Positions 1 through 8,125 of a DNA stretch of 64,000 bases are shown here, piece after piece (within the stretch, counting starts at the first letter, position 1; every line of letters begins with the position of its first letter). A program made the position numbers and the translations under genes. The DNA lies in contig NZ_CP063356.1 in the NCBI RefSeq assembly GCF_001866075.3, forward strand, positions 1,044,164 to 1,108,163, written 5' to 3'. Origin of the DNA: Anaerobacillus isosaccharinicus (GTDB taxonomy: Bacteria; Bacillota; Bacilli; Bacillales; Anaerobacillaceae). The notes beneath the pieces were generated by a model. It saw only the letters and a program-made list of their open reading frames with translations, was not told the origin of the DNA and did no database searches.

Positions 1-121
1 GACCAATTGTTGCCATGTTTTGCTTTAATTCATACAAAGTCTTTCCGCTGAAAAACTGAAGGTTTAATTTAAAACGATTTTTTTGCGTTACTGTTTTTAA
101 TAGCTCTTTACTTTTTGTCAT
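1..121 (-). CDS. Phage major capsid protein, N-terminus only
   Basis: The reading frame opens with ATG at 121 and stays open to the window edge, giving 40 residues. It contains KLNLQFFSG, a motif common near the N-terminus of capsid or scaffold precursors of Firmicute phages. A strong ribosome site (AGGGGGAA) precedes the start. It directly follows the portal and ClpP-like protease genes, the normal place for the HK97-type capsid gene. The N-terminal segment would be the delta/scaffold part removed by the upstream protease. Identity rests on position and the short motif only. Confidence 0.65.
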   Translation of the reverse strand, partial: MTKSKELLKTVTQKNRFKLNLQFFSGKTLYELKQNMATIG

Positions 122-122
122 T

Positions 123-884
123 TTACATTCCCCCTAGAATGGTGTTTAAATAAGTTAAATTTGCTTTTGAATCCTCTAATATTTGTTGCCTGATAGCCAT
201 TTCCTCATCTGGAATACCCTGACTTAAGCTGTTAGCAACTTGAACTAACTGTTTCGGTACATTTTTGTACTGCTTGGCCCACTTTTCGTCGACACAAGCT
301 GCAGCATTATTTGTTTCAATGATTTCATCACATAGACCATATTTCATTGCATCTTCAGCACTTAACCAGGTTTCAGCATCAAGAAGTTGCTTTAATGTCT
401 CTGCGTCAAGCTTGTCTCCTGCTCGATCTAAGTAAAATTGGATCATTGATTGGTTAATTCGCTCAATATCATCTGCTGCTTTACGTAACTGATCAGCATT
501 TCCGCTTGCATAGGTCCATGCATTGTGTATCATCAACATAGAATTTGCGTACATTATAATTTTGTCAGAAATCATAGGTAATACCGAAGCACAAGAGGCC
601 CCTACACCGTCAATGTAAGATATAATTTTGGCTGGATGACGTTGTAACATAGCGATAATGGCCATTGTTTCAAAAACAGATCCACCAGGTGAGTTTATAT
701 AGAGATTAATCGTTTCTATTTCATCACCTAAAGCATCTAATTCGTTTTTAAAAGTGATAGAAGAAACTTCTCCATACTCTTCCCACGCCCACTTGGTTAT
801 TTCACCATAAATAAAAATATCCGCTGTTTTATTGTCAGCAGATGCTTTCATCTCAAAAAATGCTTTATTCTTCTTCTTTCCCAC
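123..884 (-). CDS. ClpP-like phage prohead (head maturation) protease
   Basis: A serine peptidase of the ClpP/S14 fold that, in HK97-like phages, trims the capsid precursor during prohead maturation. The nucleophile motif GASCAS and the downstream MIHNAW histidine are about 25 residues apart, as in ClpP, and INSPGGSV forms the usual oxyanion loop region. The longest frame begins with GTG at 893, but that codon overlaps the GGAGG; the GTG at 884 has ideal 8-nt spacing and is preferred. The start overlaps the portal stop by 20 nt, indicating translational coupling. The C-terminal third is family-typical and variable. Confidence 0.9.
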   Translation of the reverse strand: MGKKKNKAFFEMKASADNKTADIFIYGEITKWAWEEYGEVSSITFKNELDALGDEIETINLYINSPGGSVFETMAIIAMLQRHPAKIISYIDGVGASCASVLPMISDKIIMYANSMLMIHNAWTYASGNADQLRKAADDIERINQSMIQFYLDRAGDKLDAETLKQLLDAETWLSAEDAMKYGLCDEIIETNNAAACVDEKWAKQYKNVPKQLVQVANSLSQGIPDEEMAIRQQILEDSKANLTYLNTILGGM

Positions 885-2094
885 CGTTCTCACCTCCTTT
901 CGATGATGATTTTCTTAGAGTCGGATCCATATCTATTGGATAAAGGTCACCGGAGATCCATAACTTATCAGCGTTCGGTGATTTATCTGGTGGCATATCC
1001 TCAAGTCGTCTAACCTCGTTAGGTTTAAAACCACCAGTGCGCAACATCATCTGATAGAAAGCCGTTCTTGCTGCTGTATCTCCTCGAAGTAGACCACCTA
1101 GATTAAATTTGAAATATAAGCCTGTTTTTCTATCCGTTTTGGTAAGTAACTTTCGGTTAAATTCATGTTCATATTGCCTAACGATCGGCAACAGTGTCAT
1201 GTTTACAAAGCGGATCATTTCTTGCTCATTACTACCGAGTGTGCCACCCTCTGTATCATTAAGGAAAGATACCGGAACATTAAAAACGTTGGCCACCCTT
1301 GAACGTGTAATTCGTTCCGATGCCAACGTATCTGATGCAAAGTATTGTTTCTTCATTTCAGTAATTTCTACGCCTGGTTCTTTAAACAAAATACCGCCAT
1401 TTTCTTGATAAAACCGCCTAAAATGGCCAATAATTTCTTTTTGTTTTTCCGCATCAACATTTGCACCGTAACCTAAGATAAAGGACTCTTTCTTCTCCAT
1501 TTCCGTTAGAGAAAATTCTTGAACGGCTTTGTCATACTTTATTGTATTAGCTAATACCTTAAGTGGATTCAGACCCTTCCATCGATTTGGACCTCTAATA
1601 TGTTTTACATGAATCATGTCCGTGTTATGAACATACATTGTATTTTTTTCTCCACGGACTTCATACCACAACGAGCCATCTTCACGATTAATTATTTCTG
1701 TCACACACCCTGGATCCAGTGGTAAAATTTCAATTGGTTGCATTCGAATATCACGTAAGATAACTGCATAACCATTTCCATGTTCATTACGACTTACTTC
1801 AAGATCGTTCATAAAATCAAAACTACTCATGTTTTGATTGGGCTCATTGATAAGAACGTCAGCAGATTGATGATCAGAAATAACGTCATAGTTATAATGT
1901 AGCTTAATAGGAAGTGCTGATAAGGTATTTGCAAGTCTGCTTATAACACTGAAAATAGTTTCATTTGTTGCTAGTTTACTATTATCAATCCCCCAGAATG
2001 TTCGCCCAAACCAGTTAGAAAAGTCATATGTCGCCCCTTTCCAACCTGTTATCGCCATTTTTACCGCCGTTTTTGCACGTTGCCATAGTTTCAA
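865..2094 (-). CDS. Phage portal protein, HK97 family
   Basis: Forms the dodecameric ring at one capsid vertex through which DNA is packaged and ejected. The protein is about 409 residues, with the family pattern of NETIFSVISRLANTLSALPIK near the start, a central stem/wing region (NVFNVPVSFLNDTEGGTLGSNE) and a C-terminal Gly/Lys-rich acidic tail. A TTG at 2112 would extend it by six residues, but it lies inside the AAAGGTGG ribosome site; TTG at 2094 fits better. It lies between terL and the protease, the canonical order. Confidence 0.92.
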   Translation of the reverse strand: MKLWQRAKTAVKMAITGWKGATYDFSNWFGRTFWGIDNSKLATNETIFSVISRLANTLSALPIKLHYNYDVISDHQSADVLINEPNQNMSSFDFMNDLEVSRNEHGNGYAVILRDIRMQPIEILPLDPGCVTEIINREDGSLWYEVRGEKNTMYVHNTDMIHVKHIRGPNRWKGLNPLKVLANTIKYDKAVQEFSLTEMEKKESFILGYGANVDAEKQKEIIGHFRRFYQENGGILFKEPGVEITEMKKQYFASDTLASERITRSRVANVFNVPVSFLNDTEGGTLGSNEQEMIRFVNMTLLPIVRQYEHEFNRKLLTKTDRKTGLYFKFNLGGLLRGDTAARTAFYQMMLRTGGFKPNEVRRLEDMPPDKSPNADKLWISGDLYPIDMDPTLRKSSSKGGENGGKEEE

Positions 2095-2138
2095 AGTTTC
2101 ACCACCTTTCAATGCTTTATAGTCGAAGTGTTTATTAG

Positions 2139-2351
2139 TTAATTAATATATTCATCAAACTCTGCTTTACTTTTACCTGTTATCTCTCGGTATGCGGAAT
2201 CTATTGTAACTGTATCAGAATAAAGGGTGACTCCATTAAATTTACCGTAAACTAACTTTCCTCGTCTTTTGTAATTAAGCAATTCGTTTACTGCCTGTTC
2301 TATGGTACCTCCGAGGGTGAACTCAATTTTTCCGTATTTTTTATCCTTCAT
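2139..2351 (-). CDS. Small conserved-type phage protein between terL and portal
   Basis: Encodes about 70 residues beginning MKDKKYGKIEF. The ATG at 2351 follows AGGAGG with good spacing; the longer frame from 2402 would overlap terL and lacks a site. The protein alternates charged and aromatic residues (VYGKFNGVTLYSDTVTIDSAY) and ends ITGKSKAEFDEYIN. No domain is recognised. Small proteins in this slot are frequent in Firmicute siphoviruses, but no function can be stated from the sequence. Confidence 0.75.
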   Translation of the reverse strand: MKDKKYGKIEFTLGGTIEQAVNELLNYKRRGKLVYGKFNGVTLYSDTVTIDSAYREITGKSKAEFDEYIN

Positions 2352-2391
2352 AATTCCTCCTAGAATTTTTTGTTTACTGCACATTTTGGTT

Positions 2392-4095
2392 CTACAAATC
2401 ATTTATAGATATAAACTTAATATTTCCTTCTCCACTGTTGACAGTAGCAAAGCGAGCCTGTACATAAGCTGTAATTATAGCTGCAATCGGGTCAATTCTT
2501 TCCCGAGATTTTGATTTTGATAGTTTAATACTCTCGTTTGCTGCCATCTCAGCAATTGCATTTCCTACTGCCCAGGATAGTACTTTATCACCAACATGAG
2601 TTACTTTCTTTTCGTTTTGGTTATTCTGGTAAACGTAATCACGAAACTCTTTTGTAGGTTCTGAAAGTGTAGGAAAACCTTGCCGCACTTCAACAACTGT
2701 TAAACCGTGATTGGCCATATTTTGGGCGAACTGCGTTGCACCGTATGGATCATAACAAAATAAAATGACATTCAGCTCATTATCATTAATAAAATCCATT
2801 ATCCATTGTTCTACAAAGCTATAATCTACAACTGCACCTGGAGTAATATCCATCCAACCCTCTTCAATCCACAAGTCATATGGCACTTTATCCTTTGCTC
2901 TTCGCTCGACCAAGGCTTCTTCAGGCATGAAAGAATGTTGGCCAACATGGTACCCATAATCAGTAGGAAAAACATATCCCGTGGAAGTTAAGTCAATCTT
3001 TTTCGATAGGTCGACACCGATATAAACATCACGACCAGTCATATCAAATTCATCGATTGCCCCTGCTTTCCACTTGCTTGCAGGTATATATCCGCCAACC
3101 TTCATATCCACCCATATATTCATTGTTTTGGTCATAAATGAGCGCATTTTTTCAGGTACATCTAATGCCGTTTTCAAATCAGATCGAATAGACTCGAGAC
3201 CTTCTTCATAGGTGGCGACTATCGGATTTGCTTTAATCCAGTTTGACTCATCCTTGATGTCGTCACCCTCATCAAGCTCACAAATGATTGCAAAATAATC
3301 ATCATTTTCTATGTCATCATCGGGATCAAGTATGCGGCTCACATAGTCATATTCAATAAAGCACGGTCTACTTAAATCAAAGCCAGCTGTAGTAATGACA
3401 AACATCAGCGGTTCTTTACGAGCAACCATACCAGACTGTAAAACATCATAAATTTCAGATGTTAAGTGATTATGATACTCGTCCACAATCCCGACTGATG
3501 GGTTTTTACCATCACCAGTTTTTCTAGTTTCACGGGACAACGGCACTACTACAGATCCGTTTCTAAATACTTCGATTTTGCCGTATGCTTCTTTCCATTT
3601 ACCGTCCAATAGGGAGCTAGAGCTAATACCATCTCGCACCGCTATATAAACCTCATCAGATTGGTCCTTTTGCCAACCCGCGATATAAATACGTTGTTTT
3701 TCATCCCCAAGAAAGGCAACATAGGCGCCTATTATAGCTAGGAATTGTGATTTAGCGTTCTTCCTAGCTAACTGAATGTAGACTTTTCGAAAGCGGCGAG
3801 ATCCATTCTTTTTCTTTTTAAAACAAAAAACATTAACGGAAATAAGTAGTTGAAAATCTGTCAACCCTACCGCTTGTCCAGCAAGAACCCCTTCAACGTG
3901 TTTGAACTCACGAGAGAACCAGTAAAAATCTTCTCCCACATCCTCGTCAAAATAAAAAGGACTCTCGGGATTATTAATACAATCGTCGTAGTCCTTTAAA
4001 AAACGTTTGACCGCCCATTTATGCTTTTTACATGCCTTTATATTGCCTTTTAAAATATCGTCGCAGTATGCAAAAACACGTTCAAGTACATTCAC
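2392..4095 (-). CDS. terL: Phage terminase large subunit
   Basis: The packaging motor and DNA-cutting subunit (Terminase_1 type), 567 residues. The N-terminal ATPase carries a deviant Walker A (ARKNAKSQ, near residue 110) and a Walker B with catalytic acid (GIVDEYH, near 200). The C-terminal RNase H-like nuclease has Asp in YIGVDLSKK and CYDPYGA. Start is GTG at 4095, sharing GTGA with the stop of the small subunit, so the two are translationally coupled. It would dock on the portal and cut concatemeric DNA, probably at cos given the neighbouring HNH gene. Confidence 0.95.
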   Translation of the reverse strand: MNVLERVFAYCDDILKGNIKACKKHKWAVKRFLKDYDDCINNPESPFYFDEDVGEDFYWFSREFKHVEGVLAGQAVGLTDFQLLISVNVFCFKKKKNGSRRFRKVYIQLARKNAKSQFLAIIGAYVAFLGDEKQRIYIAGWQKDQSDEVYIAVRDGISSSSLLDGKWKEAYGKIEVFRNGSVVVPLSRETRKTGDGKNPSVGIVDEYHNHLTSEIYDVLQSGMVARKEPLMFVITTAGFDLSRPCFIEYDYVSRILDPDDDIENDDYFAIICELDEGDDIKDESNWIKANPIVATYEEGLESIRSDLKTALDVPEKMRSFMTKTMNIWVDMKVGGYIPASKWKAGAIDEFDMTGRDVYIGVDLSKKIDLTSTGYVFPTDYGYHVGQHSFMPEEALVERRAKDKVPYDLWIEEGWMDITPGAVVDYSFVEQWIMDFINDNELNVILFCYDPYGATQFAQNMANHGLTVVEVRQGFPTLSEPTKEFRDYVYQNNQNEKKVTHVGDKVLSWAVGNAIAEMAANESIKLSKSKSRERIDPIAAIITAYVQARFATVNSGEGNIKFISINDL

Positions 4096-4595
4096 AGCCT
4101 ACCACCGAAGCGTCGTTCTGCCTCACTCTTTTCTTCTTTTGTAGTCGGTTCCGGGATTACTAACTTTAACCTAGAGGTGATAGTAAGGCCCAAATCACTG
4201 GCTGCGGCACGGCATTCTTTGAACAATGTAGTTCTTGCCCTTACTATAACTGGATAATCTTCATTTGCAATAACTTTATTATTTCCGTTATCGTCTTCTA
4301 CAGTAATTGTTGGTTTAATTTTTTTAATATCTTTCGTGATTTGAATATACTGATATTTCGAATCCAAGTATCGCGCTAGATTATCAACGTCTAATTCACT
4401 AAAGATACCAAGGGAAACAAGCTTCTCTGCAATCTCACTAAATTCCTTTTTCTGAGCTGCAGTTAAATAACTTGGTGGTTTAATATTCCCTGTCGGACCG
4501 CGCATTTTTTCTTCTTGTTTCTGGCGTTGTTTTATTTGAGCCTTTGTCAAATTTCCCTGAATAACTTCTAATGCCTTTCTATTCCTTCCTGCCAT
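4092..4595 (-). CDS. terS: Phage terminase small subunit, P27 family
   Basis: Recognises the packaging site on phage DNA and hands it to TerL. The 167-residue protein begins MAGRNRKALEV and has a charged N-terminal helix, the P27-type block PPSYLTAAQKKEFSEIAEKL and a conserved C-terminal part (AASDLGLTITSRLKLVIP). The longer GTG start at 4604 lies in the GAGGTG ribosome site, so ATG at 4595 is chosen. Immediately upstream of terL with a 3-nt overlap. Confidence 0.92.
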   Translation of the reverse strand: MAGRNRKALEVIQGNLTKAQIKQRQKQEEKMRGPTGNIKPPSYLTAAQKKEFSEIAEKLVSLGIFSELDVDNLARYLDSKYQYIQITKDIKKIKPTITVEDDNGNNKVIANEDYPVIVRARTTLFKECRAAASDLGLTITSRLKLVIPEPTTKEEKSEAERRFGGRL

Positions 4596-4611
4596 TTCTA
4601 TCACCTCGCTT

Positions 4612-5460
4612 TCAATGATTATATTTTTTAATATTGCACTTTAAATGGGAACATTGAACGTTTTCATAAGTGTGGGATCCACCCCTAGAAAGTGGAATAA
4701 TATGGTCTAAACTTGCAGACATCGTATCTGGATAAACCAGACTATCATCCACAACGTCACCACAAATACCACATGTCCATTTATCTCTTTCAAATACTTC
4801 TAACACATCAATATGTTCATATTCAACGCCATTTTCGATAGCACGCTTAATACTTGATGCATCAGATAAGTGATTTGTACGTTTAACGTTATGTTCTTCA
4901 TAGCCTAATTTCTCATAAAAACATTTGCGGCTACAAAATTTATTCATGCGATTATTTCTGCCGGTAAATTCAGAACTGCAATTTTCGCAAGTTGAAATAT
5001 GTTTAGCTTCACTTCGACCTTGACATTTCCTTGAGCAAAACGTTTTCTTGTAAACCCAATTTCTAGGAACCTTGAATTTTTTGCTACATTGAGGACATAT
5101 TCGAGTTTCATATTTACATTCATCACTACAGTAATTTAAACCTTTTTTACCGGCAAATGTGTGACCGCATTGCTTGCATTTGATTTCAACTGTTTGATTA
5201 CTTCTGTAAGTAGCTTGGCACGAAACTGAACAATAAATGTCATTTTTTCTATGGCTCGTAAAAATCGAGCCGCATTGTTTACAGGTATGTTCATATTTAT
5301 TTTTAAACCTCAAATTCTTAGCGTAAACTCTACAATTATCGTCACAAAACCGCTTCTTCCTACCTTTGGTTACTGTCCTTTCAAATTCTTTTCCGCAGTA
5401 TTCGCAGTTGTATTTTTCATTTTTCTTTGCCAACTTTTCTATAGTTGTGATATTATCCAT
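4612..5460 (-). CDS. HNH endonuclease with about five tandem zinc-ribbon modules
   Basis: 282 residues. From about residue 17 to 180 there are five successive Cys modules of the CxxC...C...C type (CEYCGKEF, CKQCGSIF, CKQCGHTF, CPQCSKKF, CENCSSEF), each about 30 residues. The C-terminal 70 residues form an HNH nuclease (CGICGDVV, SLDHIIPLSRGGSH, NVQCSHLKCN). It is wedged between terS and the usual packaging HNH gene, so it is probably a free-standing mobile endonuclease whose zinc array reads DNA. A packaging role cannot be excluded. ATG at 5460 has an AAAAGGAG site 9 nt upstream. Confidence 0.8.
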   Translation of the reverse strand: MDNITTIEKLAKKNEKYNCEYCGKEFERTVTKGRKKRFCDDNCRVYAKNLRFKNKYEHTCKQCGSIFTSHRKNDIYCSVSCQATYRSNQTVEIKCKQCGHTFAGKKGLNYCSDECKYETRICPQCSKKFKVPRNWVYKKTFCSRKCQGRSEAKHISTCENCSSEFTGRNNRMNKFCSRKCFYEKLGYEEHNVKRTNHLSDASSIKRAIENGVEYEHIDVLEVFERDKWTCGICGDVVDDSLVYPDTMSASLDHIIPLSRGGSHTYENVQCSHLKCNIKKYNH

Positions 5461-5660
5461 GTATCAACGACTCCTTTTCAGTTGTTGGTCACAATCCCTG
5501 ATGTTCCCGCATCGAGGGATTATTTTTTGCATTAAAAAACCACCACTGAATAGTGATGGTTAAATTCGTTCGAAAAATATTTCATTTCAGGAAAACTTTG
5601 CGCAGAAGATGCTCAACCGGTGCGGAATACTTTAGTCCATTAAAGAAAAAGGGAGGGGGG
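5461..5660. other. Non-coding gap in the packaging module; possible cos region
   Basis: A 200-bp gap in an otherwise gene-dense region. It holds two hairpins and, at about 5590-5650, a stretch with no gene (around GCGCAGAAGATGCTC and CGGTGCGG). In HNH/P27 phages the cos site often lies beside the HNH and terS genes, so this is the best candidate in the window, but no cohesive end can be seen directly. Confidence 0.3.
5535..5562 (-). terminator. Terminator downstream of the packaging HNH gene
   Basis: On the minus strand AACCATCACT pairs with AGTGGTGGTT across a 4-nt loop, followed by TTTTTTAAT. It would end transcripts coming from the HNH gene at 5661 and leave terS/terL dependent on another promoter or on antitermination. 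Confidence 0.65.
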
Positions 5661-6029
5661 CTATCCCTTCCTAGTGTCCTCAGCCGTCTTCTTGTTGTGA
5701 CAACTCTGACAAAGCAACTGTAGATTATCCTCATGGAGTCTTTTATCCCAATCCTGTTCAAGCGGAATAATATGGTCTACGATAGTCCCAACTGTTATTC
5801 GTTTATTCTCTAAGCAGTGTCGACATAAACCATTGTCTCGTATCTTGATCAACTCACGGACTCTCTTCCAGGCTTTTGAATGGTAGAACTTCTTTGAACG
5901 ATCGCTCCGATGGTACTTGTCATAGTATCGATTGTTTTCTGCTTTCACACTTTTATGTTGGTCGCAGTAAGTTTCGTATGTAAGATTTGGACAGTGTGAT
6001 TTACTACAAGGTTTTAAAGGTTTTTTCAT
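5661..6029 (-). CDS. Phage packaging-associated HNH endonuclease
   Basis: 122 residues. The C-terminal half is a classic HNH fold: KIRDNGLCRHCLENKR, VDHIIPLEQDWDKRL (catalytic His) and LCQSCHNKKTAED, with two zinc-binding Cys pairs. The N-terminus has a further Cys cluster (PCSKSHCPN). Proteins of this size next to terS are needed with TerL for cos cleavage in HK97-like phages (HK97 gp74), so this is likely the native packaging nuclease. ATG overlaps the upstream stop as ATGA. Confidence 0.9.
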   Translation of the reverse strand: MKKPLKPCSKSHCPNLTYETYCDQHKSVKAENNRYYDKYHRSDRSKKFYHSKAWKRVRELIKIRDNGLCRHCLENKRITVGTIVDHIIPLEQDWDKRLHEDNLQLLCQSCHNKKTAEDTRKG

Positions 6030-6322
6030 CCTTGGTAAATGGACCGTAACTGATCCATCTCTACTTTCATTGCAGCTTTTAAATTGTTAATCTTCTCAAG
6101 TAGCTTTTGTTGTTGCTCGTTGCTTTTCGGTTTACTAAGTTTAGAATAGAGATGTCTAATCTCTGTTTGTTTTCTGCGAATGTTTTTGTTTGTGTAATAC
6201 GAAATATATTTCTTGCCGCAGTGAGAACAAGTAAAGTAATGCTCTTCAATGCCAGGTACTGGTTTATTGAGTTTCGGCTTTACTTCAAAGTCTATTTTAC
6301 ATTCATCACATTGGACGTTCAT
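6026..6322 (-). CDS. Phage zinc-ribbon protein of unknown function
   Basis: 98 residues from ATG at 6322, behind AAAGGGGATTTG. The N-terminus has two CxxC knuckles (CDECKIDF and CSHCGKKY) forming a zinc ribbon; the rest is a charged helix with likely coiled-coil character (LSKPKSNEQQQKLLEKINNL). It is coupled by an ATGA overlap to the packaging HNH gene, so the two are probably co-translated. No specific function is recognised. Confidence 0.75.
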   Translation of the reverse strand: MNVQCDECKIDFEVKPKLNKPVPGIEEHYFTCSHCGKKYISYYTNKNIRRKQTEIRHLYSKLSKPKSNEQQQKLLEKINNLKAAMKVEMDQLRSIYQG

Positions 6323-6344
6323 TTTCAAATCCCCTTTCAATTCC

Positions 6345-6374
6345 AAAAGAAAAAGCACCCTTCTGAGGTGTGCT
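6345..6374 (-). terminator. Terminator after the small membrane-protein gene
   Basis: Minus-strand hairpin AAAGCACACCT / AGGGTGCTTTT followed by TTCTTTT. Its sequence closely resembles the terminator at 7050-7093, so two near-identical terminators flank this two-gene stretch. Confidence 0.7.
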
Positions 6375-6764
6375 TTAATTCTCCACTGTATTAAAATTAT
6401 AGCTCCAGATTACTATCAGTAAGCCTATTAAAATAATGATTAATACCGCTAAGATTATTGCTATGGTTATTCTAGTTAGTTTATTAAGATACTTAATGTC
6501 ATCTTCATTTTCGCTATCTAAATAAACTTGTGGAGAAAATAAACTGCTAATAAACATTTTTACAAATAGTGAAACTGGATAAGAAAACATAAAGACAAAC
6601 ATTAACGCTACGCCTGATAATAAAATTCTTATACCAATATTTGCAGCAAATTCTTTAAATGAATTTATTATCGCAAATACAGAAAAAGCCGAAACCCCTA
6701 AAATGGATGCTAAACTTCCTAATACCGATAGTGTTCTTTCAAACGCACCTAACTTTTCGTTCAT
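6375..6764 (-). CDS. Small phage membrane protein, unknown function
   Basis: 129 residues with two or three hydrophobic segments (residues about 18-32, 40-70 and 100-125) and a short charged loop (DSENEDDIKYLNKL). ATG at 6764 has GGAGGAT 6 nt upstream. It is isolated between two terminators, just in front of the packaging genes. It could be a lysogenic-conversion or superinfection-exclusion protein, but nothing in the sequence proves this. Confidence 0.6.
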   Translation of the reverse strand: MNEKLGAFERTLSVLGSLASILGVSAFSVFAIINSFKEFAANIGIRILLSGVALMFVFMFSYPVSLFVKMFISSLFSPQVYLDSENEDDIKYLNKLTRITIAIILAVLIIILIGLLIVIWSYNFNTVEN

Positions 6765-6840
6765 TAAACCATCCTCCTATCAACAAAATTCGATAAAAGG
6801 AAAGTTTTTCCTACAACAATCGTTCGTCAAATAACGACAA

Positions 6841-7032
6841 TCATTTCCTCCTAACAGCTCCACCTCGTCTTTCATAGGTGTCTCTATACTGTCCCATCAA
6901 TTCTTTAATATCTCTTTCAGTAAGCTTCTCAACATTACGCTTCTTCTTTTTACGTTTTCGCTTCACAGGTTTATCTTTTAAACTATTAAGTTTATTCTTA
7001 GTTGTTTTATCCAATCGTTCAGACAGTTTCAC
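6841..7032 (-). CDS. Short, highly basic phage protein
   Basis: 63 residues, starting at GTG 7032 behind GAGGTGGTTTT. The middle is a run of Lys/Arg (DKPVKRKRKKKKR), followed by a predicted helix (LTERDIKELMGQYRDTYERRGG). The composition suggests nucleic-acid or nucleoid binding; no family is recognised. It is the first gene after the strong terminator at 7050-7093. Confidence 0.55.
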   Translation of the reverse strand: MKLSERLDKTTKNKLNSLKDKPVKRKRKKKKRNVEKLTERDIKELMGQYRDTYERRGGAVRRK

Positions 7033-7049
7033 AAAACCACCTCACCAGA

Positions 7050-7093
7050 TAAAAATAAAAAGCACCCACCAAATATATAGTGAGTGCTTTAAA
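7050..7093 (-). terminator. Strong terminator just past the candidate late promoter
   Basis: Minus-strand stem AAAGCACTCAC / GTGGGTGCTTT followed by TTATTTTTATC. It ends the early/middle transcript after the ArpU-like gene and would also stop transcripts started at the candidate promoter 7119-7168 after about 60 nt unless it is read through. Confidence 0.75.
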
Positions 7094-7118
7094 AACTTAC
7101 CAACCTAATCTTACGTAA

Positions 7119-7168
7119 TATCATAGTATCACGAAAAATGATGTATTTGTGTGCAGGTTTGTTGCAGG
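7119..7168 (-). promoter_or_regulatory. Candidate activator-dependent phage late promoter
   Basis: On the minus strand two adjacent near-repeats, CCTGCAACAAA and CCTGCACACAAA, abut the end of the ArpU-like gene. About 20 bp downstream lies TATGAT, a good -10, without a recognisable -35. Repeats in the -35 to -60 zone and a missing -35 are typical of activator-dependent late promoters. The activator would be the neighbouring ArpU-like protein; this is inference. Confidence 0.4.
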
Positions 7169-7169
7169 A

Positions 7170-7751
7170 TTACCTCTCGAATTTAATCGCGTCAACACCA
7201 AAAAAAATTACTGGTAATTCTGATATTGCACGATTTAAATACCTGTTTACTGTAGTTCTATCGATGTGTTCTATATCGGCTATTTCTTTGATAGTATATT
7301 TTTTATCTGTTAAATACATCATCTCTAAGACTCTTAAATATTTCTTTTCCTCGCTATTACAAGAGTGTTTATATGCTTCTAATTTTCCTCTAACAAAATA
7401 TATCATTGCCAGTGACTGCGATTTGCTTTTCTTTATTGCTTCGATCGTTTCAACGTTTATTGTCTCAATGTCTAAATCTTGAATTGATGTATCCTCAAAT
7501 TTCAAGAAATCCTCTCGTAATTTTTCACAGTGTATCACAAGTGACCGATAGTTTCTAAGTAACAGTTTAATATTCCGTAAACGTCGATCATATTTCTTTT
7601 TTTCGTCTTCTTGCTTCTGCTTTTCTAGGTGCTCAAGTGCGGTTCGTACAGCAGTTTCGGTTATAATTTCTAATTGTTTTTGGCTTATTTTAACCACCGT
7701 GTGTTTCACCTCTATTCCTGCTTTAAAATATCTTTTCCGCTTTGCAGTCAT
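7170..7751 (-). CDS. ArpU/RinA-like late transcription regulator
   Basis: 193 residues with a charged, probably coiled N-terminal half and a C-terminal helix-turn-helix like sigma-70 region 4 (YTIKEIADIEHIDRTTVNRY). Proteins with this layout at the end of the early operon activate late (packaging, head, tail, lysis) genes in Firmicute phages. Its position as the last gene before the terminator and candidate late promoter supports that role. The start at 7751 overlaps the upstream gene by 29 nt. Confidence 0.8.
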   Translation of the reverse strand: MTAKRKRYFKAGIEVKHTVVKISQKQLEIITETAVRTALEHLEKQKQEDEKKKYDRRLRNIKLLLRNYRSLVIHCEKLREDFLKFEDTSIQDLDIETINVETIEAIKKSKSQSLAMIYFVRGKLEAYKHSCNSEEKKYLRVLEMMYLTDKKYTIKEIADIEHIDRTTVNRYLNRAISELPVIFFGVDAIKFER

Positions 7752-7905
7752 GACACGTCCGTATCAAATGTCCATTTCTCATTTTGTGACTAAACCTTCC
7801 ACAACCACAAGAACATCGACCTACTGTTTTATCAATCGTTGAGGCATTTTGTTTTTTCTCATACTTACGTTTGAGCTCTGTTATTTGCCGATCCCAGTCA
7901 TTCAT
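7723..7905 (-). CDS. Small Cys-rich phage protein
   Basis: 60 residues: MNDWDRQITELKRKYEK helix, then a four-Cys cluster (CSCGC and CHDC) likely binding zinc. The ribosome site is weak, but both ends overlap neighbours (8 nt with the upstream gene, 29 nt with the regulator), which supports a real, coupled gene. Function unknown. Confidence 0.6.
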   Translation of the reverse strand: MNDWDRQITELKRKYEKKQNASTIDKTVGRCSCGCGRFSHKMRNGHLIRTCHDCKAEKIF

Positions 7906-8125
7906 TTTTTTCTCTACCCTTTTGGTAGATTTCTTCTAGCCAATCATGTAGCATTGTCATTTGTTTTTTCACTAATGGGTTGTTGTTGTATTTATTGCAA
8001 ATTTCACCAATGGAGTCAGCTACCCAATTCCAAAATTCATCGCTATCCATTCCGAACTTAATCGCATTTTGATTAACTTGATATATCCAATCGGCTACTT
8101 TAGCGTAAAAAGCTTTATAGTCCAT
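7898..8125 (-). CDS. Small phage protein, unknown function
   Basis: 75 residues, helical and Trp-rich (KVADWIYQV, FWNWVADSIGEI, DWLEEIYQK). ATG at 8125 shares one base with the stop of the RusA gene (TGATG), so it is translationally coupled; a TTG one codon earlier is less likely. No family is recognised. Confidence 0.65.
   Translation of the reverse strand: MDYKAFYAKVADWIYQVNQNAIKFGMDSDEFWNWVADSIGEICNKYNNNPLVKKQMTMLHDWLEEIYQKGREKNE

Noticed and set aside
2302..2514. 70-aa plus-strand frame over terL and the small phage gene
   Set aside because: Antisense shadow with no start signals.
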